From contig NZ_JACSPM010000007.1 in assembly GCF_014837165.1 (NCBI RefSeq), positions 52,707 through 116,706 of the forward strand: a stretch of 64,000 nucleotides of DNA, given 5' to 3'. The notes beneath the pieces are model-generated. The model had not been told where the DNA came from, made no database searches, and saw only the letters and a program-made list of their open reading frames with translations. This document shows, piece by piece, positions 19,344 to 27,369 of this stretch. Both the position numbers and the translations under genes were made by a program. Positions within the stretch are counted from its first letter, which is position 1, and each line of letters starts with the position of its first letter. The stretch is from Microbacterium gallinarum. GTDB lineage: Bacteria; Actinomycetota; Actinomycetes; Actinomycetales; Microbacteriaceae.

Positions 19344-20111
19344 TCAATCGCGTCGGTCTGGGGAATCGCGCGATCGATGCTTCTTCGCGCCGACACCGGG
19401 CTTCGTCGACCGGTCGTCGGCGTTCGCTCCCGCGTGCGCGGGGCGCTTGTGGGAGGATCCGGCCGCGGCGGGCCGGTCCTTCGAGCTGTGTCCGCTGCCG
19501 TTCGCGGCACCGTGGCCACGGGCGGCTTCGCCGACCTGGCCGAGGGAGCTGCCGGATCCGACCAGGCCCTGACGCCCACTGTCGTCGCCGGGGTCGCGGT
19601 CGCCCTGTCCGCCCGGGGCGCGGTCTCCGGACAGCGGGCCGCGGGCCTTCTCGAGCCGGTCGATCCAGGCGTCGATGCGCGCCTGCGACCAGCCGAGTCG
19701 CTCGGCCCACTTTCGGGCCGCGTCCCACGACCGCGATGCCTCGGCCTCGGCGACCACCTCGTCTTCGGTCGGCGACTGCGAGGGCCGAGCGGCGTTCGTC
19801 GCCGTGGGTGACGAGGCCGGAGGAGCGGCCGGCACCACCTCGGGCGCAGGCGCAGGCACGACCTCGGCGACGCGCGTGCCACGGGTCTCGGCAACGCGAT
19901 CGGTCGTGGTGGCCGGCGCGGGCTCTTCGCCCGCGTCATCGCCCTCGGAGTCGCCGGCCGACGCCGGGACCACCACGGCAGCCGCATCGATCGTCGAACC
20001 TGCGGCGTCCGAAAGCGCCACGCTGTTGGTGAGGGCGACGGCGCAGATCACGGCCACGCTCGCAGCGACGACAGACATGCCGCCGACAGCCAGCCGCGTC
20101 CGACTCTCCAC
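19344..20111 (-). CDS. Membrane-anchored, low-complexity extracellular protein
   Basis: A 255-residue protein with an N-terminal membrane segment or signal anchor (about residues 10-30, VVAASVAVICAVAL), a Pro/Ala/Val-rich linker, a short helical module around residue 155 (WDAARKWAERLGWSQARIDAW), and a long Gly/Ser/Asp/Lys-rich tail. I do not recognise a family. GTG 20111 was chosen because GGAAGG lies seven bases upstream; a longer ORF to 20207 starts inside an inverted repeat. The upstream gap carries three inverted repeats that may regulate it. Confidence 0.65.
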   Translation of the reverse strand: MESRTRLAVGGMSVVAASVAVICAVALTNSVALSDAAGSTIDAAAVVVPASAGDSEGDDAGEEPAPATTTDRVAETRGTRVAEVVPAPAPEVVPAAPPASSPTATNAARPSQSPTEDEVVAEAEASRSWDAARKWAERLGWSQARIDAWIDRLEKARGPLSGDRAPGGQGDRDPGDDSGRQGLVGSGSSLGQVGEAARGHGAANGSGHSSKDRPAAAGSSHKRPAHAGANADDRSTKPGVGAKKHRSRDSPDRRD

Positions 20112-20191
20112 GCTTTCGCCTTCCGTCCCCAGTGCGACGAGTGCACCTCTTCCATGGTGACAGACCGTCTCGCGCAGGACCGGCGTGTGGA

Positions 20192-20207
20192 ATGAGACTC
20201 TTCTCAT
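20192..20207. promoter_or_regulatory. Inverted repeat ATGAGA-N4-TCTCAT, possible operator
   Basis: Perfect six-base arms (20192-20197 and 20202-20207) around CTCT, about 80 bases upstream of the start of the gene at 20111. Too short for a terminator but a plausible dimeric repressor site. Confidence 0.35.
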
Positions 20208-20218
20208 GATGGAAAGCG

Positions 20219-20239
20219 ATGTCCGGCCAGTCCGGACAT
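20219..20239. promoter_or_regulatory. Inverted repeat ATGTCCGG-N5-CCGGACAT
   Basis: Perfect eight-base arms with a five-base centre, directly beside the PhoH terminator hairpin and upstream of the gene starting at 20111. It could be a regulator site or a second stem helping termination. Confidence 0.4.
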
Positions 20240-20242
20240 GCG

Positions 20243-20275
20243 GAAGGGGCCGGGATGCAGCATCCCGGCCCCTTC
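20243..20275 (-). terminator. Terminator after the phoH-like gene
   Basis: A perfect 16-base-pair stem (20243-20258 and 20260-20275) separated by a single A, just beyond the stop at 20283 of the minus-strand PIN-PhoH gene. In RNA the innermost pairs must open to form a loop. It carries a GGGATGC/GCATCCC core. Confidence 0.85.
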
Positions 20276-20282
20276 TGAATCG

Positions 20283-21638
20283 TCAGGCGAGTTCGCCCGC
20301 TTCGAGCAGGTCGGTCACCAGGGCCGCGATGGCCGAGCGCTCCGACCGCACGAGGGTGACGTGGCCGAACAGGCCGTGCCCCTTCAGCGTCTCGATGACC
20401 GATGCGACGCCGTCATGGCGGCCGACACGGAGGTTGTCGCGCTGTCCGACGTCGTGGGTGAGCACGACCCGCGAGTTCTGGCCGATGCGGCTGAGGACGG
20501 TGAGCAGCACGTTGCGCTCGAGCGACTGCGCCTCGTCGACGATCACGAACGCGTCGTGCAGCGACCGCCCGCGGATGTGCGTGAGCGGAAGCACCTCGAG
20601 CAGCCCGCGCTCGACGACCTCCTCCAGCACGTTCGACGAGACGACCGAGCCGAGGGTGTCGAAGACCGCCTGGCCCCACGGGTTCATCTTCTCCTGCTGG
20701 TCGCCGGGCAGGTAGCCGAGCTCCTGCCCGCCCACCGCGAACAGCGGGCGGAAGACGATGATCTTGCGTTGCTGCTGCCGCTCGAGCACCGCCTCGAGCC
20801 CCGCGCACAGGGCGAGGGCCGACTTGCCGGTGCCGGCGCGACCGCCGAGCGAGACGATCCCCACCTCGGGATCGGTCAGCAGATCGATGGCGATGCGCTG
20901 CTCGGCCGAGCGGCCGTGCAGGCCGAAGACCTCGCGATCGCCGCGCACCAGCTTGTACGCACCCGCGCCGGTGACCCGGCCGAGCGCCGATCCGCGCTCG
21001 GAGTGGATGATGAGGCCGGTGTTGACGGGCAGTCCGCGGACCTCGTCGCTGCTGGCGACCTCGCTCTCGTACAGGTCGCTGATGTCGTCGCCCGAGACGT
21101 CGATCGTCGCGATGCCGGTCCAGCCCGAGTCCACCGCCTGCTCGGCGAGGTACTCCTCGGCGATCACGCCGAGCGAGGCGGCCTTGACCCGCATCGGGAG
21201 GTCCTTCGAGACGACGGTCACCTCCTGCCCGTCGGACGCGAGGTGCATCGCGACGGCGAGGATGCGGCTGTCGTTGTCTCCGAGGCGCATGCCCGAGGGG
21301 AGGACGCCGGCGTCGGTGTTGTTGAGCTCCACGCGCAGCGTGCCGCCCTCGCCGACCGGAACGGGGAAGTCGAGGCGGCCGTGCTCGACGCGGAGCTCGT
21401 CGAGGTGCCGGAGCGCCTGGCGCGCGAAGTAGCCGATCTCGGGATCGTGCCGCTTGCCCTCGAGCTCGGTGATCACCACCACGGGGATCACGACGTTGTG
21501 CTCGGCGAAGCGGAAGAACGCCCGCGGATCGCTCAGCAGCACGGAGGTGTCGAGCACGTAGGTGCGGAGATCCTGTTCCAGATCCGCGGCCTGTGCGACG
21601 TCCTGACGGTGCTGCTCGTGTGGTGCTCGTGTGGTCAC
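20283..21638 (-). CDS. PIN-PhoH fusion protein (PhoH2-type RNA helicase/RNase)
   Basis: A 451-residue protein with an N-terminal PIN RNase domain (about residues 25-150; acidic residues in [31 protein letters not shown]) and a C-terminal PhoH ATPase (Walker [10 protein letters not shown], Walker [11 protein letters not shown]). Such PhoH2 proteins unwind and cut RNA in mycobacteria and there often pair with a small antitoxin gene; no such small gene overlaps the start here. GTG 21638 follows GGGAGTGG. A perfect hairpin ends the gene. Confidence 0.93.
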   Translation of the reverse strand: MTTRAPHEQHRQDVAQAADLEQDLRTYVLDTSVLLSDPRAFFRFAEHNVVIPVVVITELEGKRHDPEIGYFARQALRHLDELRVEHGRLDFPVPVGEGGTLRVELNNTDAGVLPSGMRLGDNDSRILAVAMHLASDGQEVTVVSKDLPMRVKAASLGVIAEEYLAEQAVDSGWTGIATIDVSGDDISDLYESEVASSDEVRGLPVNTGLIIHSERGSALGRVTGAGAYKLVRGDREVFGLHGRSAEQRIAIDLLTDPEVGIVSLGGRAGTGKSALALCAGLEAVLERQQQRKIIVFRPLFAVGGQELGYLPGDQQEKMNPWGQAVFDTLGSVVSSNVLEEVVERGLLEVLPLTHIRGRSLHDAFVIVDEAQSLERNVLLTVLSRIGQNSRVVLTHDVGQRDNLRVGRHDGVASVIETLKGHGLFGHVTLVRSERSAIAALVTDLLEAGELA

Positions 21639-21816
21639 AACCCACTCCCGCCCCGGGTGGAGAACCCGGCAGTCACGAGTCGACCATGGGTCACGAGTCG
21701 TGGTCCGAAAGGCCGACTCGAACGGGCGCCTTGCCCGATGTGATGAACGTACGTCCGCGCCATGGCTCGACCCGTGCACGACACGCGCACGAACGTGTCG
21801 AGCAGGTTAATTCCCG

Positions 21817-21838
21817 GGATGCCGCACCCGCGGCATCC
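21817..21838 (-). terminator. Terminator after the aminotransferase gene
   Basis: Nine-base perfect arms (GGATGCCGC at 21817-21825 and its complement at 21830-21838) with an ACCC loop, five bases past the stop of the minus-strand aminotransferase gene. Confidence 0.75.
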
Positions 21839-21842
21839 GGGA

Positions 21843-22964
21843 TCACCAGACGCGTGCGGACGAGAACGCGGCCAGCGCGTCGCCGAACAGTCTCAGCGTG
21901 TCGGCGCCGGTGCCGACGTGCGGCGAGACGCGGACGAGCCCGGAGCGCACCGTGACGGTGAGTCCATGGTTGGCGAGCGACGCCGCGAGCGGAGCGGCAT
22001 CCTGCGGCGCGGGCGCCAGCGTGACGATCCCGCCGCGGCGCTCGGGCTCGCGCGGCGTGACGACGGGAACCTCGTAGCGGTCGGCGTAGTACATCACGGT
22101 GCGCGTGCGTTCCGCGAGCTCGGCCTCGACGGTCGCGACGCCGACGTCGGTCAGCTCCTGCAGCGACGTGGCGAGGCGGGCCGCCGCCAGCGTGTCGATG
22201 CCGCTGACGCTGAAGGCCTGGGCGGAGGCCGAGGGCGCGGGCACGACGTCGAGCGGCAGGCCGCCGTCGACCCCCGCGAACCCCGAGAGGACCGGCGCGA
22301 TGCGCTCGAGCGCCCGCTCGCCGAACCAGGCGAAGCCGGTGCCGCGCCCGGCGCGCAGCCACTTGTACCCGTTGGAGCAGACGACGTCGGCCGCCGTGTA
22401 GTCGGCGTCGATCGCGCCGAAGCCCTGGATCGCGTCGACGATGAGCAGCCGGTCGCCGAGGACGTCGCGGAGGGCGGACAGATCGGCGCGATAGCCGGTG
22501 CGGAAGTCGATGAGGCTCACGGCGAGCGCGCGCGTGTCGTCGGTGAGCGACGAGCGCACGAGGTCGGGCGTGATGTAGCCGTCGACGGGCTCGAGCCATT
22601 GCACGTCGATCGAGCCGAGGGATGCCGCGGCCCGCGTCGCGGCGACGGTGAGGCTCGGGAACTCGCCGCGTCCGACCATGAGACCGCCGGCGAGGCCGTA
22701 GATGGCCTGCATCAGGCCGTAGGTGGTCGACGGCTGCAGGACCACCTGAGAGGCATCCGTGCCGATCAGACCCGCGACGAGGTCCCGTGCCTCGCGGGCG
22801 TGGTCGTTCACGAGCTGGATGCTGGTGCGGCGCCCCGAGCCCAGGAGCTCGGTGTCGGCCTGCGCTTCCGCGCGCACGACCGGAGAGAGCGGTCCGAACG
22901 CAGCCCAGTCGAGATACCCCGGTTCCCCATCGAACGACGCCAGATACGTATCCAGATCCGTCAC
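21843..22964 (-). CDS. Class V aminotransferase-fold PLP enzyme
   Basis: A 373-residue PLP enzyme of the cysteine desulfurase/aminotransferase V superfamily. The catalytic Lys is in CSNGYKWLRAGRG and the PLP-ring Asp in LLIVDAIQGFGA. LDWAAFGPLSPVV and LQPSTTYGLMQAIYG are N-terminal elements. Reaction not known. I prefer GTG 22964 because CATGAT lies six bases upstream, but GTG 22970 is possible and gives two more residues. It is a single gene flanked by a terminator. Confidence 0.85.
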   Translation of the reverse strand: MTDLDTYLASFDGEPGYLDWAAFGPLSPVVRAEAQADTELLGSGRRTSIQLVNDHAREARDLVAGLIGTDASQVVLQPSTTYGLMQAIYGLAGGLMVGRGEFPSLTVAATRAAASLGSIDVQWLEPVDGYITPDLVRSSLTDDTRALAVSLIDFRTGYRADLSALRDVLGDRLLIVDAIQGFGAIDADYTAADVVCSNGYKWLRAGRGTGFAWFGERALERIAPVLSGFAGVDGGLPLDVVPAPSASAQAFSVSGIDTLAAARLATSLQELTDVGVATVEAELAERTRTVMYYADRYEVPVVTPREPERRGGIVTLAPAPQDAAPLAASLANHGLTVTVRSGLVRVSPHVGTGADTLRLFGDALAAFSSARVW

Positions 22965-23019
22965 TGACACATCATGGCACGCGGTGCGCGAACGCGGGGG
23001 TCGTGCCGGTGCGGGCGGA

Positions 23020-23805
23020 TCAGCTGCCGTACCGCCGATCGCGGCTGGAGTAGTCGCGGATGGCGCGCAGGAAGTCGACCTCGCGGAGGTCGGGGCCGAG
23101 CGCCTCGACGAAGTAGAACTCGGAGTGCGCCGACTGCCACAGCAGGAAGTCGCTCAGCCGCTGCTCGCCCGAGGTGCGGATGACGAGGTCGGGGTCGGGC
23201 TGACCGCCGGTGTAGAGGTGCTCGCCGATCTGCTCCGGCGTGAGGCTCGCCGCGAGCTCCTCGAGCGAGCCGCCCTCCTCGTCGTGCTGGGCGATGATGC
23301 TGCGCACGGCGTCGACGATCTCGCCGCGGCCGCCGTACCCGACGGCGAGGTTGACGTGGAGGCCGGTGTGGTCCTTCGTGCGCTCTTCGGCCTCGGCGAG
23401 CACGCGGGCGAGCTCGGGAGGGAGGAGGTCCAGGCGCCCGACGGGCTGGACACGCCAGTCGGGCTCGAGCGACAGCTCGTGCGCGAGCTCGGCGATGATC
23501 TCGATGAGATCGGCGAGCTCGCGCGAGTCGCGCTTGCGCAGGTTGTCGGTCGACAGCAGATACAGCGATACGACCTTGACGCCGACATCGTCGCACCACC
23601 CGAGGAACTCGTGCATCTTCGCGGCGCCGGCGCGGTGGCCGTGGGCGGCGGAGTCGAAGCCGAGCTGCTTCGCCCAGCGGCGGTTGCCGTCGATCATCAT
23701 GGCGACGTGACGCGGCACCGAGCCGGGCTCGAGGCGGCGGCGCAGGCGGTTGATGTAGAGACGGTAGAGAGGCCCCCTGCCCTCGTTCGACCCTGTGCGC
23801 GCCAC
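23020..23805 (-). CDS. uppS: Isoprenyl transferase (undecaprenyl diphosphate synthase family)
   Basis: A 261-residue cis-prenyl transferase that builds the polyprenyl carrier for cell-wall synthesis. It has the catalytic loop VAMMIDGNRRWAKQLG, LYLLSTDNLRKR, NLAVGYGGRGEIVDAVR and the C-terminal PDLVIRTSGEQRLSDFLLWQ. The start GTG 23805 is preceded by TAGCGT (23812-23817) at exactly six bases, so it is probably leaderless. It is divergent from trhA. Some actinobacteria have two such synthases of different chain length, so the exact product is uncertain. Confidence 0.96.
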   Translation of the reverse strand: MARTGSNEGRGPLYRLYINRLRRRLEPGSVPRHVAMMIDGNRRWAKQLGFDSAAHGHRAGAAKMHEFLGWCDDVGVKVVSLYLLSTDNLRKRDSRELADLIEIIAELAHELSLEPDWRVQPVGRLDLLPPELARVLAEAEERTKDHTGLHVNLAVGYGGRGEIVDAVRSIIAQHDEEGGSLEELAASLTPEQIGEHLYTGGQPDPDLVIRTSGEQRLSDFLLWQSAHSEFYFVEALGPDLREVDFLRAIRDYSSRDRRYGS

Positions 23806-23917
23806 ACGCCTACGCTACCTTCCACCCGGACGCCGCCCTAGCGTGGCACTCGGTGCCGGGCGCTGCGAGACCGCCTATGTTCCACTCACGGCATGCCGCG
23901 CGGCCTAGTCTTGATGG

Positions 23918-24661
23918 ATGAGCCGTCGCAGCCGCCTCCCCCGTGGCCCGGAGGTCCCCGAGCTTCCCCTGATGGACGCCGCGGCCGTCGACGCCGCCAA
24001 CCCCGAGATCAAGCCCTCCTGGCGCGGCTGGATCCACGCCGCCACCTTCCCTGTCGCCATCGTCGCGGGCATCATCCTCATCACGGTCGCCCAGGGCGGT
24101 CCGGCGAAGTGGGCATGCGCGGTCTTCATGGCGACCTCGCTGCTGCTGTTCGGCAACTCCGCGCTCTACCACCGCTTCAACTGGAGCCCGACGACCAAGG
24201 CCGTCCTCAAGCGCATCGACCACGCGAACATCGTGCTGCTCATCGCAGGCACGTACGCGCCGATCGCCGTGCTCGCCCTCCCGCCCCAGCAGGGCACGAT
24301 CCTGCTGATCGTCGTGTGGTCAGGGGCCCTGCTGGGCATCCTGTTCCGTGTGTTCTGGATCAACGCTCCGCGCTGGCTGTACGTCGCGCTCTACCTCGCG
24401 CTCGGCTGGGCTGCGGTGATGTACCTGCCCGACCTGCTGCGCGCCAACGTGACGATGATGATCCTCGTCGCCGTCGGCGGCCTGCTCTACACCGGCGGCG
24501 CCGTGGTGTACGCGATGAAGCGCCCGAACCCGTGGCCGGGGCACTTCGGCTTCCACGAGATCTTCCACGTGTGCACGGTCCTGGCGTTCCTCTGCCACTG
24601 GGCGGCGTGCCTCATCATCGCCGTCGACCCGTTCTCGCCGTCGCTCGGGCTGTCCGGCTGA
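23918..24661 (+). CDS. trhA: Hemolysin III/TrhA family membrane protein
   Basis: A 247-residue protein with seven predicted membrane helices, of the progestin/adipoQ receptor-like TrhA family. The metal-site motifs are present: GNSALYHRFNW and, near the C-terminus, FHEIFHVCTVLAFLCHW. Family members affect membrane energetics and fluidity; real hemolysis is doubtful. TAGTCT (23906-23911) lies six bases before ATG 23918, a leaderless arrangement divergent from uppS. A hairpin follows the stop. Confidence 0.93.
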   Translation: MSRRSRLPRGPEVPELPLMDAAAVDAANPEIKPSWRGWIHAATFPVAIVAGIILITVAQGGPAKWACAVFMATSLLLFGNSALYHRFNWSPTTKAVLKRIDHANIVLLIAGTYAPIAVLALPPQQGTILLIVVWSGALLGILFRVFWINAPRWLYVALYLALGWAAVMYLPDLLRANVTMMILVAVGGLLYTGGAVVYAMKRPNPWPGHFGFHEIFHVCTVLAFLCHWAACLIIAVDPFSPSLGLSG

Positions 24662-24678
24662 CCCGAGCGGGCCGGGGC

Positions 24679-24714
24679 GCGGCATCCCGAACCGATCAGG
24701 CGGTGGGATGCGGC
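24679..24714. terminator. Hairpin between convergent trhA and small membrane-protein gene
   Basis: Ten-base arms (24679-24688 and 24705-24714) with one mismatch and a 16-base loop, between stops at 24661 and 24717. Probably bidirectional; weaker than the other hairpins. Confidence 0.5.
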
Positions 24715-24716
24715 AC

Positions 24717-25022
24717 TCAGCGCTGCGCGTCGCCGGTGGGCTCGTCGGGGTCGACGCCCGCGTCGTCGGTCTCGGTCGACTCGACCGCACGGTCCGCCTG
24801 ACGCTCGGCCTCGAGTTCGTCGAGGAGGTCGGCCCGCACGCGACCGCGTCGGATGCGACGGATCATGTCCCAGACCAGCACGATCGTGATGACCGCCACG
24901 AAGGCCGTGATCACGAAGCCCCACGCACCCGGCGTCACCTTGGCGGGGTCGATCATCGTCGGCGTCGGCGTCGGGGTCGCTGTCGCCGCCGCGAACGCGA
25001 GTGCGGCGAGTGCGTCGTGCAT
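24717..25022 (-). CDS. Small single-pass membrane protein
   Basis: A 101-residue protein with a weak N-terminal hydrophobic stretch (MHDALAALAFAAATA), a Thr/Pro linker, one clear membrane helix (about residues 36-55, GFVITAFVAVITIVLVW), a basic RRIRRGR stop-transfer stretch and an acidic tail. I do not recognise a named family. ATG 25022 has GAGGAA just upstream, which excludes the longer ORF. Function unknown. Confidence 0.7.
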   Translation of the reverse strand: MHDALAALAFAAATATPTPTPTMIDPAKVTPGAWGFVITAFVAVITIVLVWDMIRRIRRGRVRADLLDELEAERQADRAVESTETDDAGVDPDEPTGDAQR

Positions 25023-25126
25023 GGGGAATTCCTCGTTCTGCCCGGATCGGGCGGTGCGGGTGGCCACGGCCGCGCTCGGAAGCGCATAGCCTGGAACTCC
25101 AGCCTAATCTTCCCGACGGACCGGCC

Positions 25127-25519
25127 ATGACGACACAGCAGATGCTCGACGAGCGCTACGGGCGCACGCGCTCCCCCGCGCGGCGCTGGATCGTCGGTGC
25201 GGGGATCGCCGTGGCGGTCGTCCTGGTCGCACTCTTCGGCTGGATGACCGTGTCGGGGTCGCTCGACGCCGTCGACTCCGATGCGACCGGGTTCGAGGTC
25301 GTCGACGCGCACTCGGTGGTGCTGAGCTTCCAGATCACCGCTCCCCCCGGACGCTCGGTCGCCTGCGCGATCGAGGCACAGGACCAGGAGCACGGCGTCG
25401 TGGGGTGGCGCGTGGTCGAGATCCCGGCCGGCGAGAGCCACTCCCAGGCACTGCGCGAGGTCATCCCCACGACGGCCGAGGCGACGACAGGTTTTGTCAA
25501 CTCCTGCTGGGTGACGTAG
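25127..25519 (+). CDS. DUF4307 membrane protein
   Basis: A 130-residue protein with a short cytoplasmic N-terminus (MLDERYGR is the family's typical start), one membrane helix (about residues 22-41) and an extracellular domain with QITAPPGRSVACAIEAQDQEHGVVGW, all matching DUF4307. It commonly precedes greA in actinobacteria, as here. A -10-like TAATCT lies at 25105-25110, giving a leader of about ten bases. Function unknown. Confidence 0.9.
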   Translation: MTTQQMLDERYGRTRSPARRWIVGAGIAVAVVLVALFGWMTVSGSLDAVDSDATGFEVVDAHSVVLSFQITAPPGRSVACAIEAQDQEHGVVGWRVVEIPAGESHSQALREVIPTTAEATTGFVNSCWVT

Positions 25520-25522
25520 TCT
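25494..25522 (+). promoter_or_regulatory. Probable sigma-70-type promoter of greA
   Basis: TTGTCA (25494-25499) and TAGTCT (25517-25522) are separated by 17 bases, the best -35/-10 pair in the area. It overlaps the DUF4307 stop and would give a leader of about 80 bases before greA. A TTGACA at 25568 has no matching -10. Confidence 0.6.
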
Positions 25523-25608
25523 GGGCCGACCGCAGTCGATACGCGCCCTGGCCGAGAGCCGGGGCGTTTGACATATCGACCGTCCCCCGCAGACCGAAGG
25601 AGTCAGAC

Positions 25609-26100
25609 GTGTCCAGCGATGCCCCGGTGACCTTCCTCACGCAGGATGCCTACGACCGGCTCGCCGCCGAACTCGAGCACCTCTCGACCACCGGCCGGGA
25701 GGAGATCGCGAAGCGCATCGAAGCCGCGCGCGAGGAGGGCGACCTCAAGGAGAACGGCGGCTATCACGCGGCGAAGGACGAGCAGGGCAAGCAGGAGGCG
25801 CGCATCCGCACGCTCCAGCATCTGCTGAAGACCGCGACCGTGTCGGAGGCCCCGCAGTCGACCGGCGTCGTCGAGCCCGGTACCGTCATCACGGCCATCG
25901 TCGCCGGCGGCGAAGAGGTCTTCCTGCTCGGCAACCGCGAGATCGCGGTGGGGTCCGAGCTCGACGTGTACAGCGAGGCCTCTCCGCTCGGAGCCGCGAT
26001 CCTCGGGCGCAAGGAAGGCGAGAAGACGTCGTACACGGCACCCAACGGCCGCGAGATCGCCGTCGAGATCGTCAAGGTCGAGACGTACGCCGGCCAGTAG
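25609..26100 (+). CDS. greA: Transcription elongation factor GreA
   Basis: A 163-residue factor that rescues backtracked RNA polymerase by stimulating transcript cleavage. The N-terminal coiled coil carries the catalytic acidic tip at REEGDLKENGGYHAAKDEQG, and the C-terminal FKBP-like domain contains GSELDVYSEASPLGAAILG. GTG 25609 follows GAAGGAG. Normal length. The next gene, ilvA, is convergent with only 12 bases between stops. Confidence 0.97.
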   Translation: MSSDAPVTFLTQDAYDRLAAELEHLSTTGREEIAKRIEAAREEGDLKENGGYHAAKDEQGKQEARIRTLQHLLKTATVSEAPQSTGVVEPGTVITAIVAGGEEVFLLGNREIAVGSELDVYSEASPLGAAILGRKEGEKTSYTAPNGREIAVEIVKVETYAGQ

Positions 26101-26112
26101 CCGCCCGGCCGG

Positions 26113-27369
26113 TCAGTCCGGCATGACGGTCGGGAGATAGCCGGCCTGCTCGAGCACCGAGATCACGTGGGCTCGGTGCTCCTCGCCGCGCGTCTCGACA
26201 CTCAGCTGCAGGATGACCTCGCTGATCTGCAGTCCCTGCCCGTGGCGGGTGTGCAGAACCTCGATCACGTTGGCGCCCGCCTGCGCGAGCAGCTCCGAGA
26301 CACGGGCGAGCTGACCCGGGCGGTCGGGCAGCGGGATCTGCAGCGTCATGTAGCGACCCGAGGCCGACAGCCCGTGGGCGACGACCCGCTGCAGCAGCAG
26401 GGGGTCGATGTTGCCGCCCGACAGCACGCTGACGACGGGTCCGGCAGCCTGCACCTTCCCGGCGAGGATCGCGGCGACGCCGACTGCGCCGGCGGGCTCG
26501 ACGACCTGCTTCGCCCGCTCCAGCAGCACCAGGAGGGCACGCGCGATGTCGTCCTCCGTGACCGTGACGACGTCGTCGACGAGGTCGCGGATGATCGCGA
26601 ACGGCAGGTCGCCCGGGCGGGCGACGGCGATGCCGTCGGCGATCGTCGGGCGGGTGGCGACCTCGACCGGATGCCCCGCCGCGAGCGACTGCGGATAGGC
26701 CGCCGAGTTCTCGGCCTGGACGCCGATCACCCGCAGCGTGCGTCCCTCTGCGGCGGCGCGGGCCTTGACGGCTGCCGCGACGCCGGCGATGAGGCCGCCG
26801 CCGCCGATTCCCAGCACGATCGTGTCGAGGTCGGGGAGTTCGTCCATGAGCTCGAGCCCCAGCGTGCCCTGGCCTGCGATCACGTCGGGGTGGTCGAACG
26901 GGTGGATGAACACCGCGCCGGTGCGCTCGGCGAACTCCGCGGCCAGGCGCAGCGGCGTCTCGACGGTGGCTCCCTCGAGCACGACGTCCGCCCCGTAGCC
27001 GCGGGTGGCGAGCAGCTTGGGCACGGGAACGCCCAGCGGCATGAAGATCGTCGCGGAGATGCCGAGCGACTTCGCGGCGAGCGCGACGCCCTGCGCGTGG
27101 TTGCCCGCGGAGGCTGCGACGACACCGCGCGCACGCTCCTTCTCGGTCAGACGCGACAGGCGATAGGTCGCGCCGCGGATCTTGAACGAGCCGGTGCGCT
27201 GCAGGTTCTCGAGCTTCAGGTGCACCGGAACGCCCATGAGCTCGGAGAGGTGCAGCGACTCGTCGAGCGGCGTATGCGTGATCACGCCGTCGAGCGTGGC
27301 CGCGGCATCCGCGAAGTCGGCGAGGGTCGGTGCGGCCAGGTGGCGCGCAGCGGGCGAGGTCGTGCTCAC
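26113..27369 (-). CDS. ilvA: Threonine ammonia-lyase with ACT-like C-terminal domain
   Basis: A 418-residue PLP enzyme converting threonine to 2-oxobutanoate, the first step to isoleucine. The PLP Lys is in GSFKIRGATYR; the glycine loop is TIVLGIGGGGLIAG; residues from about 340 form one ACT domain (LPDRPGQLARVSELLAQAGANV). One ACT domain fits the shorter form found in actinobacteria rather than the two-module E. coli IlvA. GTG 27369 overlaps the stop of the AI-2E transporter gene (GTGA) and has AGGAGA upstream, so the two are co-transcribed. Confidence 0.95.
   Translation of the reverse strand: MSTTSPAARHLAAPTLADFADAAATLDGVITHTPLDESLHLSELMGVPVHLKLENLQRTGSFKIRGATYRLSRLTEKERARGVVAASAGNHAQGVALAAKSLGISATIFMPLGVPVPKLLATRGYGADVVLEGATVETPLRLAAEFAERTGAVFIHPFDHPDVIAGQGTLGLELMDELPDLDTIVLGIGGGGLIAGVAAAVKARAAAEGRTLRVIGVQAENSAAYPQSLAAGHPVEVATRPTIADGIAVARPGDLPFAIIRDLVDDVVTVTEDDIARALLVLLERAKQVVEPAGAVGVAAILAGKVQAAGPVVSVLSGGNIDPLLLQRVVAHGLSASGRYMTLQIPLPDRPGQLARVSELLAQAGANVIEVLHTRHGQGLQISEVILQLSVETRGEEHRAHVISVLEQAGYLPTVMPD

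Noticed and set aside
25568..25573. TTGACA as the -35 of greA
   Set aside because: No -10-like hexamer lies 16-19 bases downstream; TTGTCA-N17-TAGTCT at 25494-25522 is better.
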